The notes under the pieces are model-generated. The model was given only the letters and a program-made list of their open reading frames with translations, made no database searches and was not told where the DNA came from. Shown here piece by piece: positions 7,117-13,836 of a stretch of DNA of 14,776 bases. This DNA is from DATHTS01 sp041940425 (lineage in GTDB: Bacteria > Acidobacteriota > Blastocatellia > Pyrinomonadales > Pyrinomonadaceae): positions 1-14,776 of the forward strand of contig JBGTSF010000096.1 in the NCBI GenBank assembly GCA_041940425.1, given 5' to 3'. Position 1 is the first letter of the stretch; every line of letters starts with the position of its first letter. A program made the translations under genes and the position numbers.

Positions 7117-7716
7117 ATGGCAAAAGTAGCAATCATTTATTACAGTCAAACGGGTACGACTTACGATCTGGCGAAAGCGGTCGAAGAAGGCGCGAAAAAC
7201 GCGGGCGCGGAAACGCGGCTCTTAAAGGTCAAAGAAACCGCGCCGGAAGAAGTCTGGAAAAACAACGAGAATTGGAAAAAGCATCACGAAGAAACAGCGG
7301 ACATAAAAGAAGCGACCAATGACGACCTCGAATGGGCGGACGCGATAATTTTCGGAACGCCGACGCGCTACGGTTTGCCGTCGGCACAGCTTAAAAATTT
7401 CATAGACCAGACCGGCTCGCTCTGGGCAAAAGGCGCGTTGGTTAATAAGATCGGTTCGTCTTTCACGACGACCGCGACGGCGCACGGCGGGCAGGAACAG
7501 ACGATTCTGACGCTGAATACGCCGTTTTATCATTGGGGAATGATCATCGTTTCGCCCGCTTACGTCGAGCCGAGCCAGTTCGAATCGGGCAATCCGTACG
7601 GCGCGTCTTTTACTTCTAACAACGCGCAACTTGACCCGGACGAAACGGCTTTAACGGCGGCGAAATTACAAGGCAAACGGGTCGCGGAAATCGCGGCGAA
7701 ATTCAAAGGCGAATAA
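7117..7716 (+). CDS. wrbA: NAD(P)H:quinone oxidoreductase type IV (WrbA flavoprotein)
   Basis: A 199-residue cytosolic flavodoxin-fold enzyme that uses FMN and NAD(P)H to reduce quinones by two electrons, avoiding semiquinone radicals. The FMN phosphate loop is YYSQTGTTYDLA at residues 8-19. The conserved GTPTRYGLPSAQLKNFID, then LVNKIGSSFTTTATAHGGQE and a late GNPYGAS segment are diagnostic of WrbA rather than ordinary flavodoxin. Length is normal for the family. The start is set by the SD at 7106-7110. The pirin gene begins 12 bp downstream on the same strand and a strong terminator closes the pair, so the two are probably one transcript. Confidence 0.95.
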   Translation: MAKVAIIYYSQTGTTYDLAKAVEEGAKNAGAETRLLKVKETAPEEVWKNNENWKKHHEETADIKEATNDDLEWADAIIFGTPTRYGLPSAQLKNFIDQTGSLWAKGALVNKIGSSFTTTATAHGGQEQTILTLNTPFYHWGMIIVSPAYVEPSQFESGNPYGASFTSNNAQLDPDETALTAAKLQGKRVAEIAAKFKGE

Positions 7717-7728
7717 AATTTCTTCAAA

Positions 7729-8640
7729 ATGGAAACGGCGATAGATTTAATGATCGAATCCAAACAGCGGCGACTTATCGAAGATTTCAAAGTGCGCCGC
7801 GTTTTGCCGTCGGTCAAACGGCGGATGGTCGGACCGTTTATTTTTTTCGATCAGATGGGACCGGAAATTCTTTCCGCCGAAAAAGGCTTGGACGTTGCGC
7901 CGCATCCGCATATCGGTCTCGCCACGGTAACGTATCTTTTTACGGGCGAGCTTTTGCACCGCGATTCGATCGGCTCAATTCAAAAAATTCTTCCCGGCGA
8001 AGTCAATTGGATGACCGCCGGAAAAGGCATCGCGCATTCGGAAAGAACGCCGCTCGAAGAAAGAAAACCCGGTGCGGAGCTTTTCGGCATTCAAACATGG
8101 GTCGCGCTTCCCGTAAAGGACGAAGAGGTTGATCCGACATTTTTCCATCATTCGAAAAACGAGCTTCCCGTCATTGAAGGCGAAGGCAAAACCGTCCGCG
8201 TCATTGCCGGCGAAATCTACGGTGAAAGATCGCCCGTCAAGACGTTTTCCGAGATGTTTTACGCTGATGTTTTAATTAAAAAAGACGCGAAAATTTCCGT
8301 TCCGAAACAGCACGAAGAACGCGCCGTTTACATCGTCGAAGGCGCGGTCGAAGTTTTGCCGGACGGTGAAAAATTCAACGCCGGACAACTTCTCGTTTTA
8401 AAACCGAATGCGGAAACAATCTTAAAAGCCGATTCCGCCGACGCGCGGATGATGGTCTTCGGCGGCGAGCCGTTCGGTGAAAAGCGTTTTATCTGGTGGA
8501 ATTTCGTTTCGAGTTCCGAGGAGCGAATCAAGCAGGCGAAAGCCGATTGGAAAAATCAAAAATTCGGTTCGGTGATTGACGAAACGGAATTTATTCCGCT
8601 TCCGAATTTTCCAAGCGCGCCGGTCGCAAATTATCCGTAA
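7729..8640 (+). CDS. Pirin family protein
   Basis: A 303-residue bicupin. The N-terminal cupin carries the pirin metal site: H59 and H61 in PHPHIGLATVTY, and H103 with E105 in GKGIAHSERTP. These bind Fe(II) in characterised pirins, some of which have quercetin 2,3-dioxygenase activity. The C-terminal region (about 170-300, including VYIVEGAVEVLPDG and FGGEPFGEKRFIWWNFVSSS) is the pirin C-terminal cupin. All four ligands are intact, so catalysis is possible. It follows wrbA by 12 bp with no recognisable SD, suggesting translational coupling. A second ATG at 7750 is an alternative start that removes seven residues. A quinone reductase next to a possible flavonoid/quinone dioxygenase hints at a shared role with aromatic redox compounds, which is inference. 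Confidence 0.93.
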   Translation: METAIDLMIESKQRRLIEDFKVRRVLPSVKRRMVGPFIFFDQMGPEILSAEKGLDVAPHPHIGLATVTYLFTGELLHRDSIGSIQKILPGEVNWMTAGKGIAHSERTPLEERKPGAELFGIQTWVALPVKDEEVDPTFFHHSKNELPVIEGEGKTVRVIAGEIYGERSPVKTFSEMFYADVLIKKDAKISVPKQHEERAVYIVEGAVEVLPDGEKFNAGQLLVLKPNAETILKADSADARMMVFGGEPFGEKRFIWWNFVSSSEERIKQAKADWKNQKFGSVIDETEFIPLPNFPSAPVANYP

Positions 8641-8641
8641 A

Positions 8642-8680
8642 AAAAGGCGAAGTGATTTTGAATTTTACTTCGCCTTTTAT
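8642..8680 (+). terminator. Rho-independent terminator after wrbA-pirin
   Basis: AAAAGGCGAAGT (8642-8653) pairs perfectly with ACTTCGCCTTTT (8667-8678) across a 13-nt loop. The stem ends in a T tract and begins 2 nt after the pirin stop. The A-rich 5' side means it could also work on the minus strand. Confidence 0.9.
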
Positions 8681-8710
8681 TATTAACTGACCAAAATAAA
8701 ACTAAAGAAA

Positions 8711-8812
8711 ATGAAACCACAGATATTCACGGATAAACACAGATAAAAATAATGATTGATTTTTTGCTTTATTAAAAAATCCGTGTTTATCCGTGCAAAT
8801 CTGTGGTTTCAT
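8711..8812. repeat. Long imperfect inverted repeat, CACAGAT type (copy 2)
   Basis: The left arm 8711-8744 and right arm 8779-8812 are 34 nt each and match at 31 positions around a 34-nt AT-rich centre. The words CCACAGAT, CACGGAT and AACACAGAT recur at about 10-11 bp. The outer ATGAAACCACAGAT is exact in both arms. It is related in design to the element at 1491-1598, though built from slightly different words, and fills the gap between the pirin terminator and the convergent secreted-protein gene. Confidence 0.9.
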
Positions 8813-8851
8813 AATACTCTTTATCTCGATTACATAAATGTGTTCGACAGA

Positions 8852-9421
8852 TTATCGCGGTTTGATCTCGATCTTGAGCGTGAAATCGCCATCGCTCAAA
8901 CCGTTCGCTCCGGCAACGCCGATCAGGATGCTGTAAGGACTGTTGACCGAAATATATTCGACCTTGCGCGTGCCGTCGTCTTTGTTCGCTACGCGCCGAC
9001 CGCTTGTCAGATTGGCGTAGATCGGATAGCTCGCTTCGCATGAGATCGCCGAAGTAACTTCGGGCGGCGTTTGCTGTTGGCGCATTCCCTGACGCAAGGC
9101 ATAGAGATTGATCGCCTTGCCGTCTTTCGGCACGACCGTCACCGTCATTGCGGAAGCGGCGGGCAGTTCGATGCGGTAAAAAACGTGATTGCCGTTAAAC
9201 ATCTCGAACCGCGTTCCCGGAAAACAGGCGACCGAACTTCTCTCCGCCCATCTTAAACTCGAAAGTTTCTGCCCCTTAGAAAGATTGCCTTCGATCTGTC
9301 CGGCGGTGGAATTCGCGGGCAGATTCAAAGGCGTAACCTTCACCGTTTCCGGTTTGTCTTGAGCAAAAGCGAGACCGCTCAAAATCAATGTGATGACAAA
9401 AATTTTCAGTGATAATTTCAT
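8852..9421 (-). CDS. Secreted protein with PPC-like beta domain
   Basis: A 189-residue exported protein. Residues 1-20 form a classic signal peptide (MKLSLKIFVITLILSGLAFA) with likely cleavage before QDK; there is no lipobox. The mature part is beta-rich and reads like a bacterial pre-peptidase C-terminal (PPC) domain: a polar segment with AERSSVACFPGTRFEMFNGN, then HVFYRIELPAASAMTVTVV, and a closing SPYSILIGVAGANGLSDGDF strand pair. PPC-like domains usually assist secretion or bind substrates at the surface; here the domain stands alone. Two cysteines could form a disulfide. An ATG 21 nt upstream (9442) would overlap the GGAGG sequence, so the downstream ATG is preferred, although the SD spacing of 14 nt is long. 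It converges on the wrbA-pirin unit. Confidence 0.7.
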   Translation of the reverse strand: MKLSLKIFVITLILSGLAFAQDKPETVKVTPLNLPANSTAGQIEGNLSKGQKLSSLRWAERSSVACFPGTRFEMFNGNHVFYRIELPAASAMTVTVVPKDGKAINLYALRQGMRQQQTPPEVTSAISCEASYPIYANLTSGRRVANKDDGTRKVEYISVNSPYSILIGVAGANGLSDGDFTLKIEIKPR

Positions 9422-9489
9422 AGTTAAATTTTTTTCCTCCATTTAAATTTTACTTGGTGTGTCAAATTGTTTTTGGTTGTATTGTGAAA

Positions 9490-9594
9490 ATGCATTTAAT
9501 TACCGACCATGATTTACCGGACATTTTGCGAAAGAGAATTTTAGCGGCGGAAGATTTTCCGTTTAAAAACAAAATTGATTTTAGGATTTTCTAA
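9490..9594 (+). CDS. Possible small ORF or gene remnant
   Basis: A 34-codon ATG frame (begins MHLITDHDLPDILRKRI) lies in the gap before the FAD oxidoreductase. Its composition looks protein-like, and the frame stays open upstream of the ATG. There is no SD, however, and I recognise no family. It may be the remnant of a decayed gene rather than an expressed peptide. Confidence 0.25.
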   Translation: MHLITDHDLPDILRKRILAAEDFPFKNKIDFRIF

Positions 9595-9655
9595 GCTCAC
9601 AAAAACCGCTTACTATTAAATAAAAAGTGATTCGAACGGGTAAAAATTCGGTTAT

Positions 9656-11233
9656 ATGAATTCTCAAAAAAAATACGATGTCGCCGTGATCGGCGCGGGG
9701 CATAACGGTCTGACGTGCGCCTGTTATCTGGCGAAAGCGGGCTTGAAAGTCATCGTTCTCGAACGCCGTCATATCGCCGGCGGCGCGGTCTGCACCGAGG
9801 ACGATCTGATCGAAGGCTACAAGATTGATGTTGGATCGAGTGCGCATATCATGATTCATCTCACGCCCGTGATCAAAGATTTGGAACTCGAAAAATTCGG
9901 GCTTCAATATATTGACTGCGACCCGTTCGCTTTTGCGCCTTTAGCGGACGGAAGCGGCGCGATCTATTTTTGGAAGGACGTTGATAAAACCTGCGAATCT
10001 ATTGCGAAAATTTCACCCGAAGATGCCGACCGTTATAAACAATTCGTTACCGAATGGGAAAAATTGAACCAAGGCGTTTTCGAAGCATTCTTAAAACCGC
10101 CGACCGTTTTTAATCTCGGTCGTCATATGATCTTCGGCACGAAGTCGAAAAATCCGGCGGATATGGTTCGCAAATTGATGACCTCATACGGCTCGCTGGT
10201 CAAAGAAACTTTCCGGCATGAAGGTTTGCGCTCGGCGATGGCTTGGCTCGCGGCGCAGTCGGGACCGCCGCCGACGGCGATGGCGAGCGGCGATTTTCTC
10301 GGCTGGCATTCGATGATCCACAAAAGCGGCGTGAAGCGTCCGCGCGGCGGAAGCGGCGCATTGACGCAGGCGATGGCGCGATGCCTCGAGCATCACGGCG
10401 GTGAGATTTTATTAAACGCCGAAGTCGCTAAAATCGAAGTCGAAAACAATGAAACCGGCGCGATAATTTTAGAGAACAGCGAAAAAATAGAAGCGGAAAA
10501 AATCGTTTCAAACGCGCATGTTCACACGCTTTTTCTAAAACTGATCGGCAAAGAAAATCTGCCCGCAGATTTGGCGGAAAGAATCGAAAATGTGAGAATC
10601 GGCAACGGTTTCGGAATGATCGTCCGCTGTGCCGTCTCGGAACTCCCCGATTACACCGCCGTGCCTTCGGGCGGCAAACCTTCCGATTGTCATCACGGTT
10701 TACAATTACTTTGCCCGTCAATGGATTATCTGGAAAAATCATACGCCGATTATCTGAACGGCATTCCGTCAAAAAATCCCGGTGCATTGGCAATGACTTT
10801 TTCGGCTGTTGACGACACGCTTGCGCCTGCGGGAAAACACACGCTTTTCATCTGGGGACAATATTATCCGTATGAACTTTCAAACGGCGAACACTGGAAA
10901 GATATCGAAGACCGCGAAGCCGACCGACTGATCGAAGTCGTTAACCGTTACGCGCCTAACGTCAAAAATTCCATCATCGAACGCTTCGTCCAATCGCCTT
11001 TAGATCTCGAACAGCGCATCGGACTTCTGCGCGGGAACGTGATGCACGTCGAAATGGATTTCGACCAGATGTTTTTATTTAGACCTTTACCGGAAATGTC
11101 GCAGTATAAAACGCCGATCAAAAATCTCTACCTGACAGGCGCGTCAACTCATCCCGGCGGCGGCGTTTTCGCCGCATCGGGACACAACACGGCACAGGTC
11201 GTTTTAAAAGATGTAAAGGGAAGTTGGTTTTAA
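9656..11233 (+). CDS. FAD-dependent oxidoreductase, phytoene desaturase/PYROXD2-like
   Basis: A 525-residue cytosolic or membrane-associated flavoprotein of the COG1233 class, which includes CrtI/CrtO carotenoid enzymes and PYROXD2. The FAD-binding Rossmann motif is DVAVIGAGHNGLTCACYLAK (G13, G15, G18), followed by VIVLERR and the GGAVCTE loop. The C-terminal FAD signature is LYLTGASTHPGGGVFAASGH, followed by NTAQVVLKD. Members dehydrogenate or oxygenate polyenes or other lipids; the substrate is not readable here, and the absence of crt genes nearby argues against assigning a carotenoid step. Length is normal. There is no clear SD before ATG 9656. The stop overlaps the convergent Fic stop through TTAA. 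Its last 20 or so codons reappear in degenerate form at 12358-12418 and partly at 13119-13145. Confidence 0.9.
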   Translation: MNSQKKYDVAVIGAGHNGLTCACYLAKAGLKVIVLERRHIAGGAVCTEDDLIEGYKIDVGSSAHIMIHLTPVIKDLELEKFGLQYIDCDPFAFAPLADGSGAIYFWKDVDKTCESIAKISPEDADRYKQFVTEWEKLNQGVFEAFLKPPTVFNLGRHMIFGTKSKNPADMVRKLMTSYGSLVKETFRHEGLRSAMAWLAAQSGPPPTAMASGDFLGWHSMIHKSGVKRPRGGSGALTQAMARCLEHHGGEILLNAEVAKIEVENNETGAIILENSEKIEAEKIVSNAHVHTLFLKLIGKENLPADLAERIENVRIGNGFGMIVRCAVSELPDYTAVPSGGKPSDCHHGLQLLCPSMDYLEKSYADYLNGIPSKNPGALAMTFSAVDDTLAPAGKHTLFIWGQYYPYELSNGEHWKDIEDREADRLIEVVNRYAPNVKNSIIERFVQSPLDLEQRIGLLRGNVMHVEMDFDQMFLFRPLPEMSQYKTPIKNLYLTGASTHPGGGVFAASGHNTAQVVLKDVKGSWF

Positions 11234-12291
11234 TTTTTCGCCAGACTATAACACGTTGCGCGCGCTTTGCCGGATTGTGCGAGAAAACCACTACTGACAA
11301 GTTCGCGCAGACGGAGTTTTAATGTGTTGCGATTCGCTCCGGTGAGAGTTTCCAGATCGGAAATGCCGAGTTTTTCGTGTTGGCGAACGAGCGATAAAAT
11401 TTCTTCGGAAAGTTTCGGAAGTTTGACGAGAAGAAGCCGTTCGCGTTCGAGTTTTTTTTCCAGACGGTCTTTTTGTTTTTTCAGACAGCGGAGAAAAAAC
11501 AAAATCCACGCGCTCCAATCGGTTTTGTTTTCGGTCAAAGTCTTTTGCGTTCGCCGCAGTGCTTTGTAATACAAATCCTTGTTGTCTTCGATCACGCTTT
11601 CGAGCGACGAATACGGCACATACTCATAGCCGTTTTTCAAAAGCAAAACGGTCGTCAAAATCCGCGAAAGCCTTCCGTTGCCGTCCTGAAAAGGATGCAC
11701 GGCGAGAAAACAAACGACGAACACAGCGGTTTTCAAAAGCGGGTGAAGCGTTGTTTCCGTATCGAGCCATTCAAATAATTTCTGCATTTTGAGCGGAGTT
11801 TCAAACGGCGAAGCGGTCGCAAAAACCACGCCGATCTCTCTGCCGTCCGCGTCAAAGGCGACAACATTATTCGGCGTTTGTTTATATTTCCCGCGATGCT
11901 TTTTGTCCTTACCGCTGAATTTCAAAAGTATCGAATGAAGCTGTTTGATATGATTTTCAGTTACGGGAAACTCGCGCCATGCGTCGAAAACCGTTTCCAT
12001 CGCTTCGGCATATCCGGCGACTTCCTCTTCGTCGCGCGATTTGAATGAGTAGGTTTTCAGATTAGCCAGAAGAGTTTCGACCTCTCTATCCGACAATTTC
12101 ACACCCTCGATGCGCGTCGAAGAGCCGACGCTTTCAATCGTCGCAACATTTTTCAATGCCGCCAATCTGTCCGGCGAAAGCGAACTGAAAACTTCCCATT
12201 TCCCTTTGAATTCGTCAATTTCCGAGATCAAATTCAAAATCTCATGCGAAAGTTTCAATTCACCTGAAACTCTGTCGAGTGCTTCGAGCAT
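11230..12291 (-). CDS. Fic family protein with C-terminal winged helix
   Basis: A protein of 353 residues from ATG 12291; a TTG at 12297 would give 355, and the positions below use that longer numbering. Fic enzymes transfer AMP (or other NMP/phosphocholine groups) from nucleotides to target hydroxyls. The catalytic loop H201-PFQDGNGRLSR-212 matches HPFxxGNGR, so it should be active. The N-terminal inhibitory motif S60-TRI-E64-G65 fits (S/T)xxxE(G/N), placing it in the class whose own N-terminal helix blocks ATP. Residues 300-355 form a winged helix-turn-helix (GISDLETLTGANRNTLKLRL), suggesting DNA binding or autoregulation. No separate antitoxin gene is adjacent, as expected for a self-inhibited Fic. 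It lies between the intact FAD oxidoreductase and a degenerate copy of that gene's 3' end, so it may be an inserted module. Confidence 0.92.
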   Translation of the reverse strand: MLEALDRVSGELKLSHEILNLISEIDEFKGKWEVFSSLSPDRLAALKNVATIESVGSSTRIEGVKLSDREVETLLANLKTYSFKSRDEEEVAGYAEAMETVFDAWREFPVTENHIKQLHSILLKFSGKDKKHRGKYKQTPNNVVAFDADGREIGVVFATASPFETPLKMQKLFEWLDTETTLHPLLKTAVFVVCFLAVHPFQDGNGRLSRILTTVLLLKNGYEYVPYSSLESVIEDNKDLYYKALRRTQKTLTENKTDWSAWILFFLRCLKKQKDRLEKKLERERLLLVKLPKLSEEILSLVRQHEKLGISDLETLTGANRNTLKLRLRELVSSGFLAQSGKARATCYSLAKN

Positions 12292-12298
12292 ACCCAAT

Positions 12299-12326
12299 AA
12301 TATACCCGATTAGACCCGATTCGCAA
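12299..12326 (-). promoter_or_regulatory. Candidate leaderless Fic promoter with ATCGGGT repeats
   Basis: On the minus strand TTGCGA (12321-12326) and TATATT (12299-12304) are 16 bp apart, and only 7 nt separate the -10 from ATG 12291, so the mRNA would be nearly leaderless; no SD is present. The spacer carries ATCGGGT twice, 10 bp apart (12314-12320 and 12304-12310), with a third variant ATTGGGT next to the ATG. This could be an operator read by the Fic winged helix. Confidence 0.45.
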
Positions 12327-12357
12327 TAAATCTTTTCAGTGTTGTTAAATGTAATTC

Positions 12358-12418
12358 TTTGCCGCATCAAGCCACTTTCGCGGCACATGTTGTTTTAAAG
12401 GATGTGAAAGGCGGCTGA
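12358..12418 (+). pseudogene. Degenerate second copy of the FAD oxidoreductase 3' end (tail B)
   Basis: Read with one single-base insertion near 12379, this encodes FAASSH-F, then AAHVVLKDVKGG and a stop. It matches the intact protein's FAASGHNTAQVVLKDVKG at 14 of 18 residues. Across GCA CAG ... GGA (12383-12412) the DNA differs from 11192-11221 at six positions, all third codon positions and five synonymous. That pattern means the copy descends from a diverged coding gene, not from a recent neutral duplication. The rest of the gene is missing. It ends 3 nt before the stop codon of the minus-strand gene at 12422. Confidence 0.75.
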
Positions 12419-12421
12419 TTT

Positions 12422-13027
12422 TTAATTTAACTTTTCCACGGAATCGGCGGCATTCTCATCCGGCGTGTTTTCCGGTTCAATGCCCATCGTTTGGTCGTTT
12501 AAAAATTGTGCGAAAACCAGATCGCTTGATGCCATACTTCGCGTCGCTTCAAAGTCCGCTTTTTCGATCTCTTTAAACCGTTCGACGATGCGGTTTGCCT
12601 GCTCCGCGTTTCCGGGCGGGAGCGGAATCTCCATTTCCACCAACTTGTCATAGTAAACTTCTCCGCCTCCCTTAACCCTGTGCTTTAATTTTTTCAATTT
12701 TATATGGAAAACAGACGGCTCGTCAGAGTATTCGATGTGCATCAGAACATGCCGGTATGCCAGATCGAGAAAAAGCTCGTCGCGCCCGTTGGAGATCAGG
12801 ATCGCGTTTTCCGCAATAGCTAAAATGCCCGCCGAATTTTTATTTTTCACCCACGGAAAATAATCTTCGGAATACTGTCTCCACTGCTCCTGCGTGTATT
12901 CCCAACGTCCCAGAACGGCGGTTTTTCCGAGATATAAATCTCTGATATGCCTTTTCCTGCTCCGTATGCTGAACAAAACCACGATGACAAATGCCGCCGC
13001 AAAGATAGAGAAACAAACAAATTCCAT
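12422..13027 (-). CDS. Membrane-anchored protein of unknown function
   Basis: A 201-residue protein I do not recognise. Residues 1-21 form one hydrophobic helix followed by RSRKRH, giving an N-in membrane anchor with a cytosolic body. The body (about 35-160) alternates short beta-like segments (GILAIAENAILISNG, ELFLDLAYRHVLMHIEY, SVFHIKLKKLK, KLVEMEIPLP) and closes with an amphipathic helix (AEQANRIVERFKEIEK). This order is reminiscent of a bacterial PH-like domain, which is inference only. The last 35 residues are acidic and probably disordered. SD is weak (GGGGA 13 nt upstream). The gene is bracketed by oxidoreductase tail copies B and C, each within 3 nt of a minus-strand gene end, as for the Fic gene. 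Confidence 0.75.
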   Translation of the reverse strand: MEFVCFSIFAAAFVIVVLFSIRSRKRHIRDLYLGKTAVLGRWEYTQEQWRQYSEDYFPWVKNKNSAGILAIAENAILISNGRDELFLDLAYRHVLMHIEYSDEPSVFHIKLKKLKHRVKGGGEVYYDKLVEMEIPLPPGNAEQANRIVERFKEIEKADFEATRSMASSDLVFAQFLNDQTMGIEPENTPDENAADSVEKLN

Positions 13028-13118
13028 AAAAGATATTTATCCCCGATGAAAAATCTTCCGTCTTGTTTTTATCTCGCCATTATACATCAAAAACTTTTCC
13101 GGCAAATCGTTTCCTGAA

Positions 13119-13145
13119 TGCAACGCGGCGCAGGTCGTTTGTAAA
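13119..13145 (+). pseudogene. Possible third fragment of an oxidoreductase 3' end (tail C)
   Basis: The frame reads CNAAQVVCK, against HNTAQVVLK in the intact protein; 21 of 27 bases agree, with CAGGTCGTTT exact. NAAQVV is close to the usual C-terminal FAD motif of this family (GxNAAQ). No flanking identity extends upstream, so this fragment is shorter and weaker than tail B. Its end lies 2 nt before the stop codon of the next minus-strand gene, repeating the geometry of tails A and B. Confidence 0.4.
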
Positions 13146-13147
13146 CA

Positions 13148-13435
13148 TTATTTCGGACGTTTAAAGTGATAAACCACTAATTTTGACGAAGTGCTAGTGG
13201 TGGGATTGTAATCGTAGATGTTTACTGTTAAAAGCTCCCAACCTTCATTTCCCCAATTGTTCAATCGTGCCGACATTTTTCCGGCATCTTTGATGTCAGC
13301 ATTTTGCGTCATGTATTCCCATTTTGGCGGTGTCGGTTTTGGGGTAATTTGTGCCGTGCTGATATGACCGTAACCAAACATTCCGCCGACTATTAAGCCA
13401 ACCAATAAACAAAATATCCATATAGTTCTTTTCAT
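13148..13435 (-). CDS. Small membrane/exported DUF4177-like protein
   Basis: A 95-residue protein. Residues 1-28 are a hydrophobic signal or anchor (KRTIWIFCLLVGLIVGGMFG) followed by a Thr/Pro linker. The remainder has the DUF4177 pattern: KWEYMTQN near 38, LNNWGNEGWELLTVN near 58-72 and a final VVYHFKRPK. DUF4177 proteins are small beta-rich domains of unknown function, here probably exposed at the outer face of the membrane. A good SD (AAGGAG at about 13444-13449, minus strand) precedes the ATG, and the upstream 130 bp are very AT-rich, suitable for a promoter. It is the third minus-strand gene in a row after the oxidoreductase. Confidence 0.75.
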   Translation of the reverse strand: MKRTIWIFCLLVGLIVGGMFGYGHISTAQITPKPTPPKWEYMTQNADIKDAGKMSARLNNWGNEGWELLTVNIYDYNPTTSTSSKLVVYHFKRPK

Positions 13436-13543
13436 AAATTTTTCTCCTTGATTGATAATGCTTTGTTTATAAATGACATTTATCTCAAAAATCTTACATA
13501 TTTTTTATAAAATTATTTTCGCAGGCATAAGCCGAAAAAAATA

Positions 13544-13571
13544 TTTACTTTTCAAAAAATCGTGCTATTCT
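13544..13571 (+). promoter_or_regulatory. Candidate promoter with long leader
   Basis: TTTACT (13544-13549) and TATTCT (13566-13571) are spaced 16 bp inside AT-rich DNA. Transcription from here would give about 255 nt of leader before the gene at 13837. Confidence 0.4.
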
Positions 13572-13836
13572 CAATTTATTCCGACAAGCGGGTTTATCAA
13601 GGGGTAGTAAATTTCAGAGCAGTATTTGCGATTTGCACTGCCGGATATTTTGCGCCGGAAGCATATCGGGAAATCAGCTTTTGATGCTAATCTCAAACGG
13701 CGGGCGCGAAGACCTTGACGACTTCCAAAAAACCGTCCGTATATAAAGATTCCCAAAGCCTTTCCCGCGTAAGATCCGCCGACATCACAAACCGAACGAC
13801 TGCCACAATTCAAACATAAAAGTGAGGTAAAAATTT
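13572..13836 (+). other. Unexplained leader or intergenic segment
   Basis: The 401-bp gap 13436-13836 is split. The first 135 bp are strongly AT-rich and hold promoter-like words. The segment 13575-13800 is clearly more GC-rich, like a gene or structured RNA. Visible small hairpins include CCGG...CCGG (about 13653-13670) and GCAGT...ACTGC (about 13619-13641), neither strong. Minus-strand frames are open over part of it but share no single convincing start. I match no known riboswitch or ncRNA. GTGAGG at 13821-13826 serves as SD for the next gene. Confidence 0.4.
13693..13785 (-). CDS. Possible small ORF (30 codons)
   Basis: An ATG frame reading MSADLTRERLWESLYTDGFL and ending in VFAPAV-stop has a natural-looking protein composition in this otherwise unexplained segment. 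After two stops, the same frame continues with more protein-like sequence (RYASGAKYPAVQIANTALKF), so it could instead be a decayed gene. No SD is evident. Confidence 0.25.
   Translation of the reverse strand: MSADLTRERLWESLYTDGFLEVVKVFAPAV

Noticed and set aside
9460..9465. Perfect TTGACA on the minus strand upstream of the secreted protein gene
   Set aside because: No -10-like hexamer lies 15-19 bp downstream; the nearest A/T words are at 7 or 12 bp.
11230..12291. Fic-antitoxin (FicT/FicA) pair
   Set aside because: No small antitoxin gene lies on either side, and the inhibitory motif is inside the Fic protein itself.
13571..13813. An 80-codon minus-strand frame in the gap before the helical protein gene
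   Set aside because: Its composition is Arg/Ser-rich and compatible with a read-through of non-coding DNA; there is no SD or credible start, and a different frame looks more protein-like over part of it.
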